From NCBI GenBank assembly GCA_022457155.1, contig JAJGOT010000002.1, positions 341,001 to 405,000 on the forward strand: a stretch of 64,000 nt of DNA, read 5' to 3'. Position numbers and translations under genes: made by a program. The stretch is from Cladopsammia gracilis (taxonomy: Eukaryota; Cnidaria; Anthozoa; Scleractinia; Dendrophylliidae). Below, one piece after another: positions 52,229 through 62,960 of this stretch. The notes beneath the pieces were generated by a model. It did not search any database and was not told the origin of the DNA. It was given only the letters and a program-made list of their open reading frames with translations. Position 1 is the first letter of the stretch. Each line of letters starts with the position of its first letter.

Positions 52229-52789
52229 CCCTATTCAGCCTGGGCTTTTCTTGAGTTCCTGAGCCTGAATGTCCCCCCTCTCGTAATTTAAAAAAAATTA
52301 AGGCTATGACATTGAAACCTAGAAGGTACATAGTATGTCCAAAACTGTCTCCTTTGCGGTCCGCACAATAAAACGATGATGTCAGATGACGTACTTATTA
52401 GGTAATCAGTTGTATGGCCACCATCTTGGATCCGCCACCTTGGAATTCTAATTTTTTTAAAAACCTCTTAAAAACCGTCCAAATTGACTCAAAATTAATC
52501 AAAACCAATAAATAAACGCTAAATGATGTAAATATATAGGTTATACCAATAAACATTGTTTTTCTTCATTCAAAGGTACAAATATGCAAATTTCAAAAAA
52601 CATGGCTGTCAAAGTCTTGTTACCATGGAAACATCAAGTCACGTGATCAATAAATTGCCATATGAAATTGTTGCCAGATAAATTTTAGGAAAAGTCACAG
52701 TTTGATGGCATTTGAATACATATGAAAGAAGTTATGAATGTTGAAAGTTAGCGTGGGCACTTTGTGCCCCCTCCCCAGGCTGAATAGGG
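52229..52789. mobile_element. piggyBac-type MITE with TTAA duplication
   Basis: Exact 16 bp TIRs CCCTATTCAGCCTGGG and the reverse complement are flanked by TTAA at 52225-52228 and 52790-52793, the invariant piggyBac target. The 561 bp interior is AT-rich and non-coding. It sits in an intron of the MULE/ZSWIM-type gene, about 5 kb from a piggyBac transposase relic. Confidence 0.88.
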
Positions 52790-53135
52790 TTAAATAGCAG
52801 TACTCTGAAACATTTGCTTTGGTTATTAGTGATGAAATTCTATATGATGTCATGGATTATAGTACACTATGGTTTAGTGATCATGCATTTTCCACTATGA
52901 TACCAGATTAGGCGGTCACATATGTACTTGTTATTTGTTTCTATATTTGAGCTTTCTATATTTGAGCATTTGTTATACAACTATTTGTTTTCACCTCCAA
53001 GTAATATTTTTTAAGAATCAATTGACTTTCCACAGTTTATTTTTAGTATTTATCAAAATAATTATCCTCAAGCTGTAAACTGCGCGATGTAAATTGGCGT
53101 AGAAATAATGGCAAATTCAAATCTCTATAACTCAC

Positions 53136-53809
53136 AAATGCGATGCGCCAGTGGCTGATTGGTCTTCCTGGGAGGTATCATCAGCTGCAGCTGGTGGCAC
53201 TCCAGTGGCTCGTTGGTCTTCCTTGGAGGTATCATCAGCTGCAGGTGGTGGCACTCCTGTGGCTGACTGGTCTTCTAGGGAGGTATCATCAGCTGCTGTT
53301 GGTGGCACTCCAGTGGCTGGTTGGTCTTGGGAGGTATCATCTGCTGCGGTTGATTGCACTCCAGTCGCTGATTGGTCTTCCTGGAAGGTATCATCAGCTG
53401 CAGTTGGTGGCAATCCAGTGGCTGGTTGGTCTTCCTGGAAGGTATCATCAGCTGCAGCTGGTGGCACTCCAGTGGCTCGTTGGTCTTCCTGGGAGGTATC
53501 ATCAGCTGCTGTTGGTGGCACTCCAGTGGCTGGTTGGTCTTGGGAGGTATCATCTGCTGCAGTTGGTGGCATGCCAGTAGCTGATTGGTCTTCCTGAAAG
53601 GTATCATCAGCTGCAGTTGGTGGCAATCCAGTGGCTGGTTGGTCTTCCTTGGAGGTATCATTAGCTGCAATTGGTGGCACTCCAATAGCTGATTGATCTT
53701 CTTCAGAGGTATCATCAGTTGCAGCTGGTGGCACTCCACTAGCTGATTGGTCTTCCTGTGAGGTATCATCAGCTCCAGGTGGTGCTACTCCAGATGTTGG
53801 CTGGTGGTC
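53136..53809 (-). CDS. Acidic minisatellite exon of the MULE/ZSWIM-type gene
   Basis: 674 nt between TGTGAG and GTGAGTTA splice sites, phase 0 in and phase 2 out, matching both neighbouring exons. It encodes twelve tandem units close to GVPPTAADDTSQEDQPAT (18 residues, 54 bp; two units are 51 bp). The protein is acidic, rich in Pro, Thr and Ser, and probably disordered. A 213 bp higher-order period (four units) is visible. The plus strand is also open in long frames, a by-product of the repeat. No function assigned. Confidence 0.65.
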
Positions 53810-53819
53810 CTCACAGGAA

Positions 53820-54420
53820 AATTTTCCAGAAAACCATTAAGGGTTTTTGGAATGGTATTTATTTAATTCCCATTCAAAAAACCATTTGTGAAAAAACAGA
53901 ACACTTACCATTATTGGTTTATATCAATTAAACCATTAATGGGTAACAAAGAGAAAACATCATGGGTCTAATTCAAAATACATGTTGGCTTTGAACTACT
54001 TCCCATTGTGGTTTTTATAGGGTTAAACATTATGTAAAATGAAAGAAAACCATGTGCAATTAAAGTACAAACGCGTGCATTTTCCTCACAAACCATCAAT
54101 GGTTTATTAGTTATAACGATACTGGTTTATTATGAAAAACTGCATGGTTTTAGACAAAAAAACATGAATGGTTTTTAAAATTCCCATGAAGGATTTCACT
54201 TAAAACACATGTCTGTTTCTGTAACTTCCAACTTTGGTTATATTGATCATAACATTCTGTATAACAAAGAGAAAACAAGATGGTTATCACTTGAAATACA
54301 TGTTGGTTTGTGTAACTTCCCACCATAGTTTTTATAGGCTTTACTACTTAGTTTAATAAAGAAAACACAAAATGGTTTAAAGGAAATATACACTGCATGT
54401 TTTCCTTACCACCTGTCATG
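53820..54420. repeat. AT-rich duplicated block with AACCATTAATGGTT words
   Basis: Two diverged copies about 310 bp apart share 'aacaaagagaaaaca(t/a)(c/g)atgg', 'aaatacatgttgg(c/t)tt' and 'acttccca(t/c)(t/c)(g/a)t(g/a)gtttttatagg' (near 53947 and 54263). Short AACCAT/ATGGTT words recur throughout. It lies in an intron of the decayed gene. Confidence 0.6.
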
Positions 54421-54758
54421 AAACACAAGTGAGCTGACATGTGTTAACAGAACATTTTACTGGATTTTATTTCTGCCATATTAAGCCACATAAACTTAGA
54501 TTATACTCATATATACTGTAAATCATACACCTTCTGTTAAGCAACAGCAATTCAACACAAAAATGCCTTTCACTTCTCTAGGTTTTTCATTAATTTGTAG
54601 GTTTTGATCATGCTCAACACAACATAATATAAAGAAAAATCACTACTGTCTACTGTATACATCTGAAATCCAGGAAACATTGAGCACACTGGTACATAAA
54701 GTACTACTAAATCACTGGTAAAAATCTCCAGAGTTAATAGTTTATCTTAATGCATTAA

Positions 54759-55058
54759 GGGGCGGCACGGTGGTGTAGTGGTTAGCGCGCCGGACTTTCA
54801 ACCTGAAGGTCGGTGGTTCGAAGCCTGGTCTCTGCCGTCGTGTTGTTTCCTTAGACAAGAAACTTTACTCCACACTGTCTCTCTCCACCCAGGTGTATAA
54901 ATGGGTACCAGCGACAAAATGCTGGGGGTAACCCTGCGATGGACTAGCATCCCATCCAGGGGGGAGTAGCAATATTCCTAGTCGCTTCATGCTATAGAAA
55001 CCGGGTTTAAGCTCCGGCCGTTATGAGCCTTCTGGCTCGGGTGCGCAACTTTACTTTA
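54759..55058 (+). mobile_element. Intact tRNA-derived SINE
   Basis: The 300 bp insert starts GGGCGGCACGGTGGTGTAGT, which includes a box-A-like TGGTGTAGTGGTTAGCGC; box B GGTTCGAAGCC follows at about 54815. The tail is a short ACTTT repeat. A perfect 13 bp target duplication, CTTAATGCATTAA, flanks it (54746-54758 and 55059-55071). Older copies are at 11040-11322 and 18640-18757. Its body contains the 'gggtaaccctgcgatggactagcatcc' segment. Confidence 0.88.
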
Positions 55059-55283
55059 CTTAATGCATTAAAGTGAAATTGCTCAATGTTTTTAAATGTC
55101 TTTGCATTATGCAGTTAAATATTAAAGTGACAAAGTCTTACAAAACGTCAGATTTAAGTTTCTGCCTAAACAGAAACATCCTTGATTTAGGGCAGTAGTT
55201 AGTAAAAAGTACCGGGTTGGTTGTTTTATCTTCAAGTCAACATGCCTTACGGAATAAAAAACAAACAAACAAAAACTACTGAC

Positions 55284-55516
55284 CTGTTTGTAGTCATGCC
55301 CTTTGCAGCATAGCCGCTGTCTTGCATTAAACACATCAAGAATGTGTTGCTTGATACCTTCGTGGTTGAAGCCTGCAGGTTCATAGGAACAGCGCTCTTC
55401 TATGCTTGAAACTAACTTCTCAAGTTCTTTTGTGGCACCCACGTCTTTTTTAAAAACTGGAATAATTATTGTTCCCAGGCCACTTTTCGAGGGCTGCTTT
55501 TGTAACAGCATTTCTC
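55284..55516 (-). CDS. Unrecognised exon in the N-terminal part of the decayed gene
   Basis: 233 nt between TTTTGCAG and GTCAGTAG sites, phase 1 in and phase 0 out, consistent with both neighbours. It encodes LGTIIIPVFKKDVGATKELE, a Cys-containing helix and GIKQHILDVFNARQRLCCKG. I do not recognise the domain. The regular length and phase suggest a genuine coding past. Confidence 0.6.
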
Positions 55517-55613
55517 CTGCAAAATTTTTTAAAGTTAGAGGGGTAATATAGTCAAAATGAAAAGAGTGAGAAGAACTAAATGGTTTCATTTAAGCCATAG
55601 TAAGGATGACAAG

Positions 55614-55616
<3 letters not shown>

Positions 55617-55655
<39 letters not shown>
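55617..55655. repeat. (ATA)n microsatellite
   Basis: About 13 AAT/ATA units in the intron between the first two exons of the decayed gene. Confidence 0.9.
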
Positions 55656-55659
<4 letters not shown>

Positions 55660-55724
55660 CAAGCCGGACATACTTATTTGCTTGCATTAAGAAACTGCAA
55701 TCAGAGAGTGTACACTGCACTCAC

Positions 55725-55973
55725 CTTCAAATTTTTTAGCTATTTCGTCGTTGTATGTTTCCTTAATCTTTTTGAAAACGTCTTCTACTGTCCATTTGGC
55801 ACTGTCGGCAGGTACGCTTGAACTTGCTTCTTGTCCCTACATCCTCCATCAAACAAACTCCCGAACTCCCTTCTCGTACCACCCAGGTCCAAAATGGCGT
55901 GAAACACGAAAAACTTATCCAAATATGGACAAACATGTGACTTGTTCCAGTCCCTCTCATATACAAGCACCAT
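55725..55973 (-). pseudogene. Probable first exon of the decayed gene
   Basis: ATG at 55971-55973 opens MVLVYERDWNKSHVCPYLDK, and the frame continues through HAILDLGGTRREFGSLFDGG. A one-base shift near 55830 leads to SAKWTVEDVFKKIKETYND and the GAAG/GTGAGT donor. Alternatively an exon starts at a TGTAG acceptor (55836) and the upstream frame is unrelated. Not recognised. Confidence 0.45.
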
Positions 55974-55980
55974 CTTCTTT

Positions 55981-56382
55981 GTAGTTAAAATAATGTATAT
56001 CATAGCCCACCCTTAAAGTACTTATTTCCCATATATTTCTGGAATCCACCCTCATGTAATTTTATAAACCGGGTATTTTGAAAACCTGATTAAAATAGTA
56101 ATCCTTTTTCTGTGATTTAATCCGATTTGCATTGAAGAAAATTTTTTTTATCATAAGAATAAAGGGAATCTTTCGGTACTCTTTAAAATTATGAAAATAA
56201 AAAAAAATCCTTCAAATGAAATAATTTAAATAAATGAAATACTTTTTACAAATTTAATAAATGTTTTAAAATGACTTAAATTATAAGAAATCATGGCTCG
56301 CTTCGCTCCCTGTGAATTCCAGAAATATATGGGAAATAAGTCCCTTTTAAGGATCTGCTATGATATACATTATTTTAACTAC
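55981..56382. mobile_element. MITE with ~60-bp TIRs
   Basis: GTAGTTAAAATAATGTATAT at the left pairs with the right end, and the homology continues through ATCATAGCCCACCCTTAAAG and CTTATTTCCCATATATTTCT with a few mismatches. The 402 bp element is AT-rich and non-coding. It starts 8 bp upstream of the putative first ATG of the MULE/ZSWIM-type gene. Confidence 0.75.
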
Positions 56383-56917
56383 TCTTAGATCTAAGGTTCT
56401 TAGTGAATTTTGTCACTAAATTTTACTTAGAATTTACAAACATCATGTTTAAAAATATCTCAAGAGTAAATTATATGTAAGACGCGTAAGTCAAATGGTG
56501 ATTAGCTAAAAAAATCACTCCTGTCAGTTTGTTTTGACTATGATGAAATATTTAATGATTTTACACATGAATATTCTAAAAGGGGTTTTCCCTTGCAAGA
56601 AGAAGTTCAATAATTTCTTTACAGAATATTCCAGAAGGGGGTTTTCCCAAAATTATAAAAAAACGACTTATGTGTAAGCTGACAAAATGGTCAAAGGAAG
56701 CTTCTTTGAAGAAGAACTTCCAAGGACAACTCAAGATGTATTTCAAATTTATAAAGTGATAACAGGTGAAAACTCACGCTTGTAAAATGGAAGAGATATC
56801 ATGATAAATTCAATTCTTGGATTCCGCTGAGTGATGTTCAAAATCTCTCATAATAGAAAAACGAGTTCCACATACGGTCGTTATAAAATTCAAAAGTAAA
56901 TACAGTCAAGTTCCATT
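56383..56917. other. AT-rich spacer
   Basis: No gene seen. Two copies of GAATATTC(T/C)A(A/G)AAGGGG(G)TTTTCCC occur about 53 bp apart (near 56571 and 56624). Confidence 0.5.
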
Positions 56918-57298
56918 TCAATGCCCAAGTGAATGTTGTGATTGCATGGGATATGGTGTGGCTTTCTGCAAACGCGCCGCTCTTCTTTTCAGCTTGAATG
57001 AATGTTTCTGCATCGTTTTTGCACTTTTCTTGTCCGTCATCTTCTTAATTTCATCCTGTAGCAAGCGTCGAGAATTTTCATTTTTGATGACTTCTCGACA
57101 TTGACGAATGGTTTCCTCAATCATATCCAACTCTGCCTCACATTCCTCCAGGTTTTTAGCATTGAGATGATTAAAAAAAGCTTGAAGATCCATTTCAATA
57201 GTAGTCTTCAAATGCTGCAGTGTATATTCTTTAGTATCTGATATGTTATTACAAACATTTTCATATCTTTGATCCGACTGTTTCAAAGAGAAAGGCAT
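56918..57298 (-). CDS. Small coiled-coil ORF, unrecognised (126 aa)
   Basis: The frame is uninterrupted from ATG 57296-57298 (MPFSLKQSDQRYENVCNNIS) to the stop at 56918. The composition is Glu/Lys-rich and helical, with a likely coiled coil (residues 25-90: MDLQAFFNHLNAKNLEECEA onward) and a strongly basic C-terminus (KHSFKLKRRAARLQKA). It has no introns and no recognisable family. It could be a single-exon retroelement gag remnant, a captured gene fragment or a real small gene. Codon use looks coding rather than random. Confidence 0.45.
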   Translation of the reverse strand: MPFSLKQSDQRYENVCNNISDTKEYTLQHLKTTIEMDLQAFFNHLNAKNLEECEAELDMIEETIRQCREVIKNENSRRLLQDEIKKMTDKKSAKTMQKHSFKLKRRAARLQKATPYPMQSQHSLGH

Positions 57299-57621
57299 CT
57301 TGACTCGTAACTTCACAAATGAATTTGCTTTTCATTGAAAAATTTCATGAATGTGAAGCTAACATGTGAAGTTGGTGATTGGTTAAATCTCCTACAGACA
57401 AAAACTAATTAAATCCAGAGCTTGTTTTCTATATCTTACTGTTAGTTAAATTAGATGTTTTCATTAACTGAAAGCAGGTGTTAAAATATTATGAAACTAT
57501 GGATACTGTCTATAGTCATGTGATTTCTTTTAACAGTTCATTATGGCTATTGAAGAGAAGAAATTGTCAAAAAAATGCTTTGTGATTGACATTTCTTGGA
57601 AGTGTTTGTGTCAATCGATAA

Positions 57622-58545
57622 AAAACATTGCCGCCCATAAGTAATTCTGGCTTGGCTTGGGTCTTAGTTGTTTTTCCAGTGTACCTCATAGTCATAGAGG
57701 ATGCCACTTACTCCACAACGGGCCCAAACTTAATGCCCCACTTATTTGGCTTGTTCAGCAGGTACTGCTTTAGACTAGTGCGGCTTTTAGTGGGAATGAT
57801 CTGCTCATCTACTGAGTGGTTCTCCTCTTGAGGCACCTGCCTACATTTCTCAACCAGAGTCAAGCACAGGCCTCACCCTTAACAGTTTTTCAAAGTCAGG
57901 GTCAGAGTTTGGCAGATTTTTGCTGTTGTCATTGCAGTGAAAAAATTGTTTAATTTTTTCAAAACGGTTGATTGACATGACATCTGCCACTGCAGAGACT
58001 CTTGTTGCCTTCGCCCAATACATTGTTATTTGTGGCAATTTTATGATTGACATCATTACCAGCATACCAATGTACATTTCCATTTCATTATGATATACAT
58101 GTACACCAACTGAATACCCAATTGACTGTACCGAGTACAAGTTCGTTTGTTCTCCAAGTAGGTAAATCAGCTCATCAAAAAAATGCTTGAAATATTGCAG
58201 TGGAGTCTTTTCTTCTAGTGGTGGTCGAGGAAAAGGCTCACCCTTGTATGCAATGTCATAATGGACAGGCTGTCGCTTTCGGCATGGTACACTTTGGGTA
58301 GTCTTTCCATTAGTTTTAGAGCTTCCACCAGTGTCAGTTTCTGCATCAGAATTTTCAATGCTATAATCAGCAACCATATCAACATAACCTGCATCTGAAT
58401 CACTACTGCTCTCCTATTCACTTGAGGATAAAGAGTCACTTTCTTCAGATTCTGTCAACTGCACATGTTGCCTCTCATGTTGTGCTCTAGCCCTTGACCG
58501 ATAAAATGACCCTGTTGAAAGTATGGCAGGGCCAGGTGTAGCCAT
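57622..58545 (-). pseudogene. piggyBac (PGBD-type) transposase relic
   Basis: ATG at 58545 opens MATPGPAILSTGSFYRSR. An in-frame TAG follows near 58415; the frame then runs on through PLQYFKHFFDELIYLL, YIGMLVMMSIIKLPQ, YWAKATRVSAVADVMSINRF and LLRVRPVLDS. A frameshift near 57865 leads to KCRQVPQEENHSVDEQIIP, which holds the first catalytic Asp, and LKQYLLNKPNKWGIKF. Another shift gives VSGILYDYEV. The rest of the catalytic domain and the C-terminal zinc finger are missing. I see no TTAA-flanked TIRs around it. Confidence 0.85.
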
Positions 58546-59884
58546 TGTTTGCAACACCTGCAGATGTAACAGTAAAACCTCAAAATAAATAGGGTACAAA
58601 AGACAATTGAAGCCAGAAGTAACAGAAAATATGTACATAAACATTCAAAAGAGGTCTCAGGGCTAGAATGTTAAGCTTACATAAAATAAAACTAAAAATT
58701 ATAAGCTTACAATACAGAAATATAATGGTTTTTTCTTACAAAAATGCTGTTTGCTCTGGGTAAGTTTGTGTAGGTCTTTATTATGTTTTTGTGACAATAT
58801 TATGCTCAGATATAATGTTCTCACAGCACTGTTTTATCGTTAACAACATGGTCACATTCCAAAGGAAATTCTACCTCTTGCTGCCTGTCATTGTTCAGGA
58901 ACAACATAGCAAATTGCTCACATTTCGACTCATTTCCACTTTAAATGTTAGTTTCTCTTTCAGTCTTCTCTCTTTGCCACTTATGCTCTTCCCCAGGAGC
59001 CCACGGTTTTTCATTAAAACAATAAGCATGTGACTGTTTTATTAATTCATTGTTTTGTTGTTGTGGAATAGCTTAAATATACAATGACAAACTCACCATT
59101 CCCCCTGAAGTTCTCTTAGAAATCAGTGGCTCCATGGCAAAAAAATCTCTAGAAATAGCTCTTTTGCTTTTTTTCTTTTTCCTACACCCCAGAGAATATC
59201 CGAAGAGGAAGCATAATGCAATTGTAAGAATAAACCGCAAGTATTTTTACTCAAAATTGTGGTAATAACAAATTACAGACAAATATTATTCATAATGCTC
59301 AACTATCAGATAGTAATATGATGAGAACTAGCACTATTTTAAAGATACAAAGATGACCATATTGTCACAAAAATCCAATATTAATCCTTGCAATGAGACA
59401 TAAAAGACGATTCAGTTGAATTCTTGGATGGGCAGGCTAAATTAATTTGCGTTCGCGTGGCTTGGCCGGTCAGTGAATTATTGCAACAAGACATACCGCT
59501 GATCACTCGCAAAGAAGAGACATTGGTATTTAGGCGAAAGCTTACCAAATCAGGCAGAGAACCATAGCAAAATCAAGTAAGAGTATTTAAAACATACCAG
59601 AACGGTGATAGAAGTGAGGAAAATCTGATAACTTCTTGCTTGATTCCAAAGAGACCCACCAACTAACTTGGTCCAGAGAAGAACCTTCATCCATTTCCAC
59701 TGTGTACTTTTAGACACTGAGATATTGAGCCTTACGATTCCAAAATTCAGGAAAATATCCGAAACTAAATCAAGACAAATAGATTATTTACATGCAAGAA
59801 CAATCTGAGACATTTCGGAGCATTCAGCTCCCCAGCTGATTGAATGGATTGTGCCTGATGTCCATAGCCTCTTTAAAGAAGACT
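58546..59884. other. Spacer without a supported gene
   Basis: AT-rich; only short frames, no splice-consistent exon set, no clear inverted repeat. The left part flanks the piggyBac relic and the right part adjoins the Pao fragment; I can assign neither. Confidence 0.5.
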
Positions 59885-61640
59885 CATCTTAAACTGAGAG
59901 AACCCACCCTAATTCTGGTTCCACTGCTACTGGTTCATCGGGTTTCCCGCTGATCGTTCACTTCTGAAAATTCCACAAATACCGGTAGTCTGCACCCACT
60001 ATAACATCTATCCAGTTCGTCCAATCCTTTACATACGTCGGAGAACCACAAGCCTTTCAGATAAGGATACTCACCTTTAACCTATTCTATGTGGCCGTTA
60101 TGGATGCTAGATATTTCGGGTATTACATACTCCTCTATTTCAATGACCTTCTGGCCTGCTACAGAACTTACCTTAATGTTGACAACATCTCTCAAGCACC
60201 AATCCCTGGCCAATCCTGCATAACAACAGGAAGCTGCGAGCTCCAAGCGGGCCTTAGAAGTGATGAATGAGCAATGCCTGCCAACATCAAACAACACCCT
60301 GACCCTGTAAGGGTCCCCCTCCCCCTGGATTACTGCCCACACTGTTTGTAACGCAACTCGCCCACCCGCACTTACGTGTAAACTACTAGGACTAATTGTG
60401 CTAGGATTGGCATCCTTTTGTTGGGGCAACCTCTTGTCTGCATTTGCTGCATGACACATTTGTAACCCTACACTCTCGGGTCCGGTGTCCCTTTTCATGC
60501 ACTTAAAACATCTAGTAAATTTAATTACAATGCTCTTACATTCTTTAACATCCTTAATGCTCTGACGGTTCTTGTGAGCATGTTTTCCTAAACAGAAAGC
60601 ACAGTTTATATTGTCTGGTTTAGTGTGCAAGGCATTCATGGTTCCGCCCCTCATGCAGTTATCCCTTTCAAGTTTCGAAGAATTCCCTGCATAAAAGTGG
60701 TCCTCTCTCAGGTCCAGCTCCTTGCAAAAGGCCTCCAGCATTTGCTCCATCGACCATGTCAAAAGCTCCCCCCATCTCGTAATTGTCAGGCGAAAGTTAT
60801 CTGGTAATTTCTGCTTAAAGGCAGGGACAACTACCAAGGAATAAGTGTTCTCCTCCACTCCGAGTGCTTGTAGTCCTCTAGTGTGCCTCACAATCATGAA
60901 ACAATTTCCTCAGTCTTGGAATATCTCTGTCACTGAAGACAGGTGACAGTTGGAGCAGATCGTTAACATGCACTCGTATCGCCATCCCCTTTCCATAACG
61001 TTTCTTCAACACTTGTACTGCTGCTTCATAATTCGTAGCTGTCAGAGCTAAACCTGCAATCGTCGATCTTGCTGGCTCTTGTAGCAAGCTTTTCAAGTAC
61101 GAGAACTTACCAATGACAGAAAGACTCTCATTCTGATTAATTGAGCTCTGGAATGAATCCCAGAACTCTTGCCAATCCTGCAATCTACCACTGAACTTCT
61201 TCACCTCGATCTTGGTAACTTCGCCTTCACACTGTATTGATAATTCAAAGCTCCAGGTGTAGGATTTTTGCCCTGAGCCTGGCGACACCATTCATCGGTT
61301 TCGGGTGCGAAGCAGTACTAGGAGTTAGGACTTCCATCTCCAGAACTATCTGGTTCAACTTTTCCCTCACTTGATTGCTGTCTTCAATCTCTTTTTCTAT
61401 GCAAGCTTCAACATCTTCCGACTCTAAGCTTCCAATCAGCTTAATGATTTGATTGTCAAGTCCCTTTATCACGTCCATTTTTTCTCTCATGGTCTGCAAT
61501 GACTGTTTAGTCCACTGTTTGTTTTCCACTGCACTTCCATCGTCTAATCTCTGCCTTACCTTGTTCAGTAATTTTGTGGCGGAGCTTTTGTGTCCTGATC
61601 GGATTCTTTGTTTCTTTATGATCTGTGCTTTTTTCGCCAT
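59885..61640 (-). pseudogene. Degraded Pao-type gag and protease fragment
   Basis: The order of pieces is a lysine-rich coiled coil from ATG 61640, Pao gag DUF1759 (KKFSGRLQDWQEFWDSFQSS, KFSYLKSLLQEPARSTIAG, LKKRYGKG), zinc knuckles (FCLGKHAHKN, RCFKC), a DUF1758 aspartic-protease region, then IDVIVGADY and EPVAVEPELGWVLS near 59900-59990. The pieces lie in three frames with stops between them. The protease motif reads FDVGR instead of DTG. No reverse transcriptase or integrase remains. Unrelated in detail to the intact BEL/Pao element at 44379-50238. Confidence 0.8.
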
Positions 61641-62687
61641 TCTTGCATTCCTTCAGTGTTTGCTAGCTTGGCACCGTATTTGACTTGAAGGACCACTGTG
61701 TTCAGGAATATCCACTTACAACTCAGTTCCAAGGACTGTATTTTATTTCCAAGATCATCGATCACGTTCTACTCTCCAGTATGAAGTACACTCAACCACT
61801 GACATTGCACAGTCTTTTCTATTCTTTATCTTAAGCACAACAAATACAGTTCTAATGTTTCGGTAACATGACGCTATTCATACTTAAAAACAAGGTCTCT
61901 ATTGTATGCTTTCAGCTATGAAATATGACGTTACAATACAAAAATATAAGTGTTCAGTTGTCAGCAATAAGCATGTCAATCAATCTTTGTTATCCAGCCT
62001 TATCTATTTCGTGCAAATGGCCTCTAGTATTGATTACATTTGCATGATTACAATTCTCTATAATTAAAATCTCTAGTGAAAATACAAATGTGTGGGGTTT
62101 GTTGCGTTACATTGGCACTATTTTCTGACAGTATGACTGCCTTAAAAGCTTCTTTTACTTTGTGCCAGTATACATTTTATCCTGGTATATTACTTATATA
62201 TCCTGAAAGCTTTGCCATGAATACATTAGAGTTGTTATTCCCAACCATCTCCCTCAGCTCATCTACATGTATATTTAAATGTTGCTCTCCAGGATTCTGC
62301 CTTAAGAATATTCCACTTTGTTGCAAAATTTGTGCTCTTTGAATCATGTTTAAAACCCAATAAGAAAATCTTGGATGATATGCAAAAGGATAATGCCAAA
62401 CACCATTTTTCCTCTCCCCAAATTTGCACAAATGCTTATTTTTAACCCTTGAATACACGCATGCGTAATGAACGGGTTATCGGTAACGGTGGCTAATTCA
62501 CTCACTTGCCCACTCGGTTGCTCCTTCCATCAGCTGTAAACTTAGTAATGTAATGCTTTGTTGCGAATGCGTTTCATAACAAGAACAGCATGAATCCAGC
62601 AATAACAATACCTAATTTGTTGTAAACGAATGTAAACAACAATAAAAACTTAAAAACTGGTGGGACATCTATTAATTAATTAACATG
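61641..62687. other. Possible LTR remnant and spacer
   Basis: A 'ggtgccaagctagc'-like word near 61660-61675 (minus strand), just upstream of the gag ATG, could be a primer-binding site, so 61680-62000 might be a decayed 5' LTR. There is no second LTR to compare. 62000-62687 shows no gene; 'ttcatcacttgcccactcggttgctcc' is unassigned. Confidence 0.35.
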
Positions 62688-62960
62688 TGCTCTTTCAACA
62701 ACAGTAGTCTTTCCAGATCTGCCCTTCAACAATTCAGTAACGACTTCATAGTTGGCCGTTGTTAAGGCAAGTCCAGTGATGGTTGTTCTTGCAGCTCCCC
62801 CAAGAAGACCACACAGTAAGAAAACTTGTTGAAATTCTTAAGGCTTTGGTTCAAGTGAATGGAGCTGTCGTAAGTGTCCCAAAATTCTTGCGACTCCTCC
62901 ACCTTTCCATTAAAACGCTTGACATCTTGTCTGGGAAGCCTCACTCACTGGAGATAGCCG
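62688..62960 (-). pseudogene. Second Pao-type gag (DUF1759) fragment
   Basis: The minus strand reads VKRFNGKVEESQEFWDTYDS and HLNQSLKNFNKFSY, then after a frameshift near 62820 GLLGGAARTTITGLALTTAN and YEVVTELLKGRSGKT. This is the same gag segment as 61050-61200 but diverged from it, so it is an independent insertion or an old duplication. Confidence 0.75.

Larger units (their letters stand above)
41380..55973 (-). pseudogene. Decayed MULE/ZSWIM-type gene with SWIM and PHD fingers
   Basis: Exons supported by splice sites and matching phase, in order: about 55725-55973, 55284-55516, 53136-53809, 51979-52195, then 50257-51224 continuing at 42653-43641 (one exon split by transposons), 42160-42330 and 41380-41860. 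The core reads ILVDATYKLNDLQLPLYVIM, IMADKDMTE and AFHTMKSFRREV, as in the MULE domain of ZSWIM1/3 proteins. It is followed by a SWIM finger, a coding minisatellite, a basic GRPKGADLTTIGLPTKRRR segment and a C4HC3 PHD finger. Lesions: a probable indel near 55830, a 1-nt indel in 51979-52195, the LINE plus BEL/Pao insertion, a 1-nt deletion near 43545 and a 14-bp duplication in the PHD. It may be an autonomous transposon or a domesticated gene; no TIRs were found. Confidence 0.75.

Noticed and set aside
53143..53597. Plus-strand repeat frames over the 54-bp minisatellite
   Set aside because: They lack start context and splice partners; the minus-strand frame fits the exon chain in phase.
54759..54840. 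Functional tRNA gene
   Set aside because: A and B boxes are present, but the sequence continues into a SINE body with a target duplication, and the anticodon arm does not fold convincingly.
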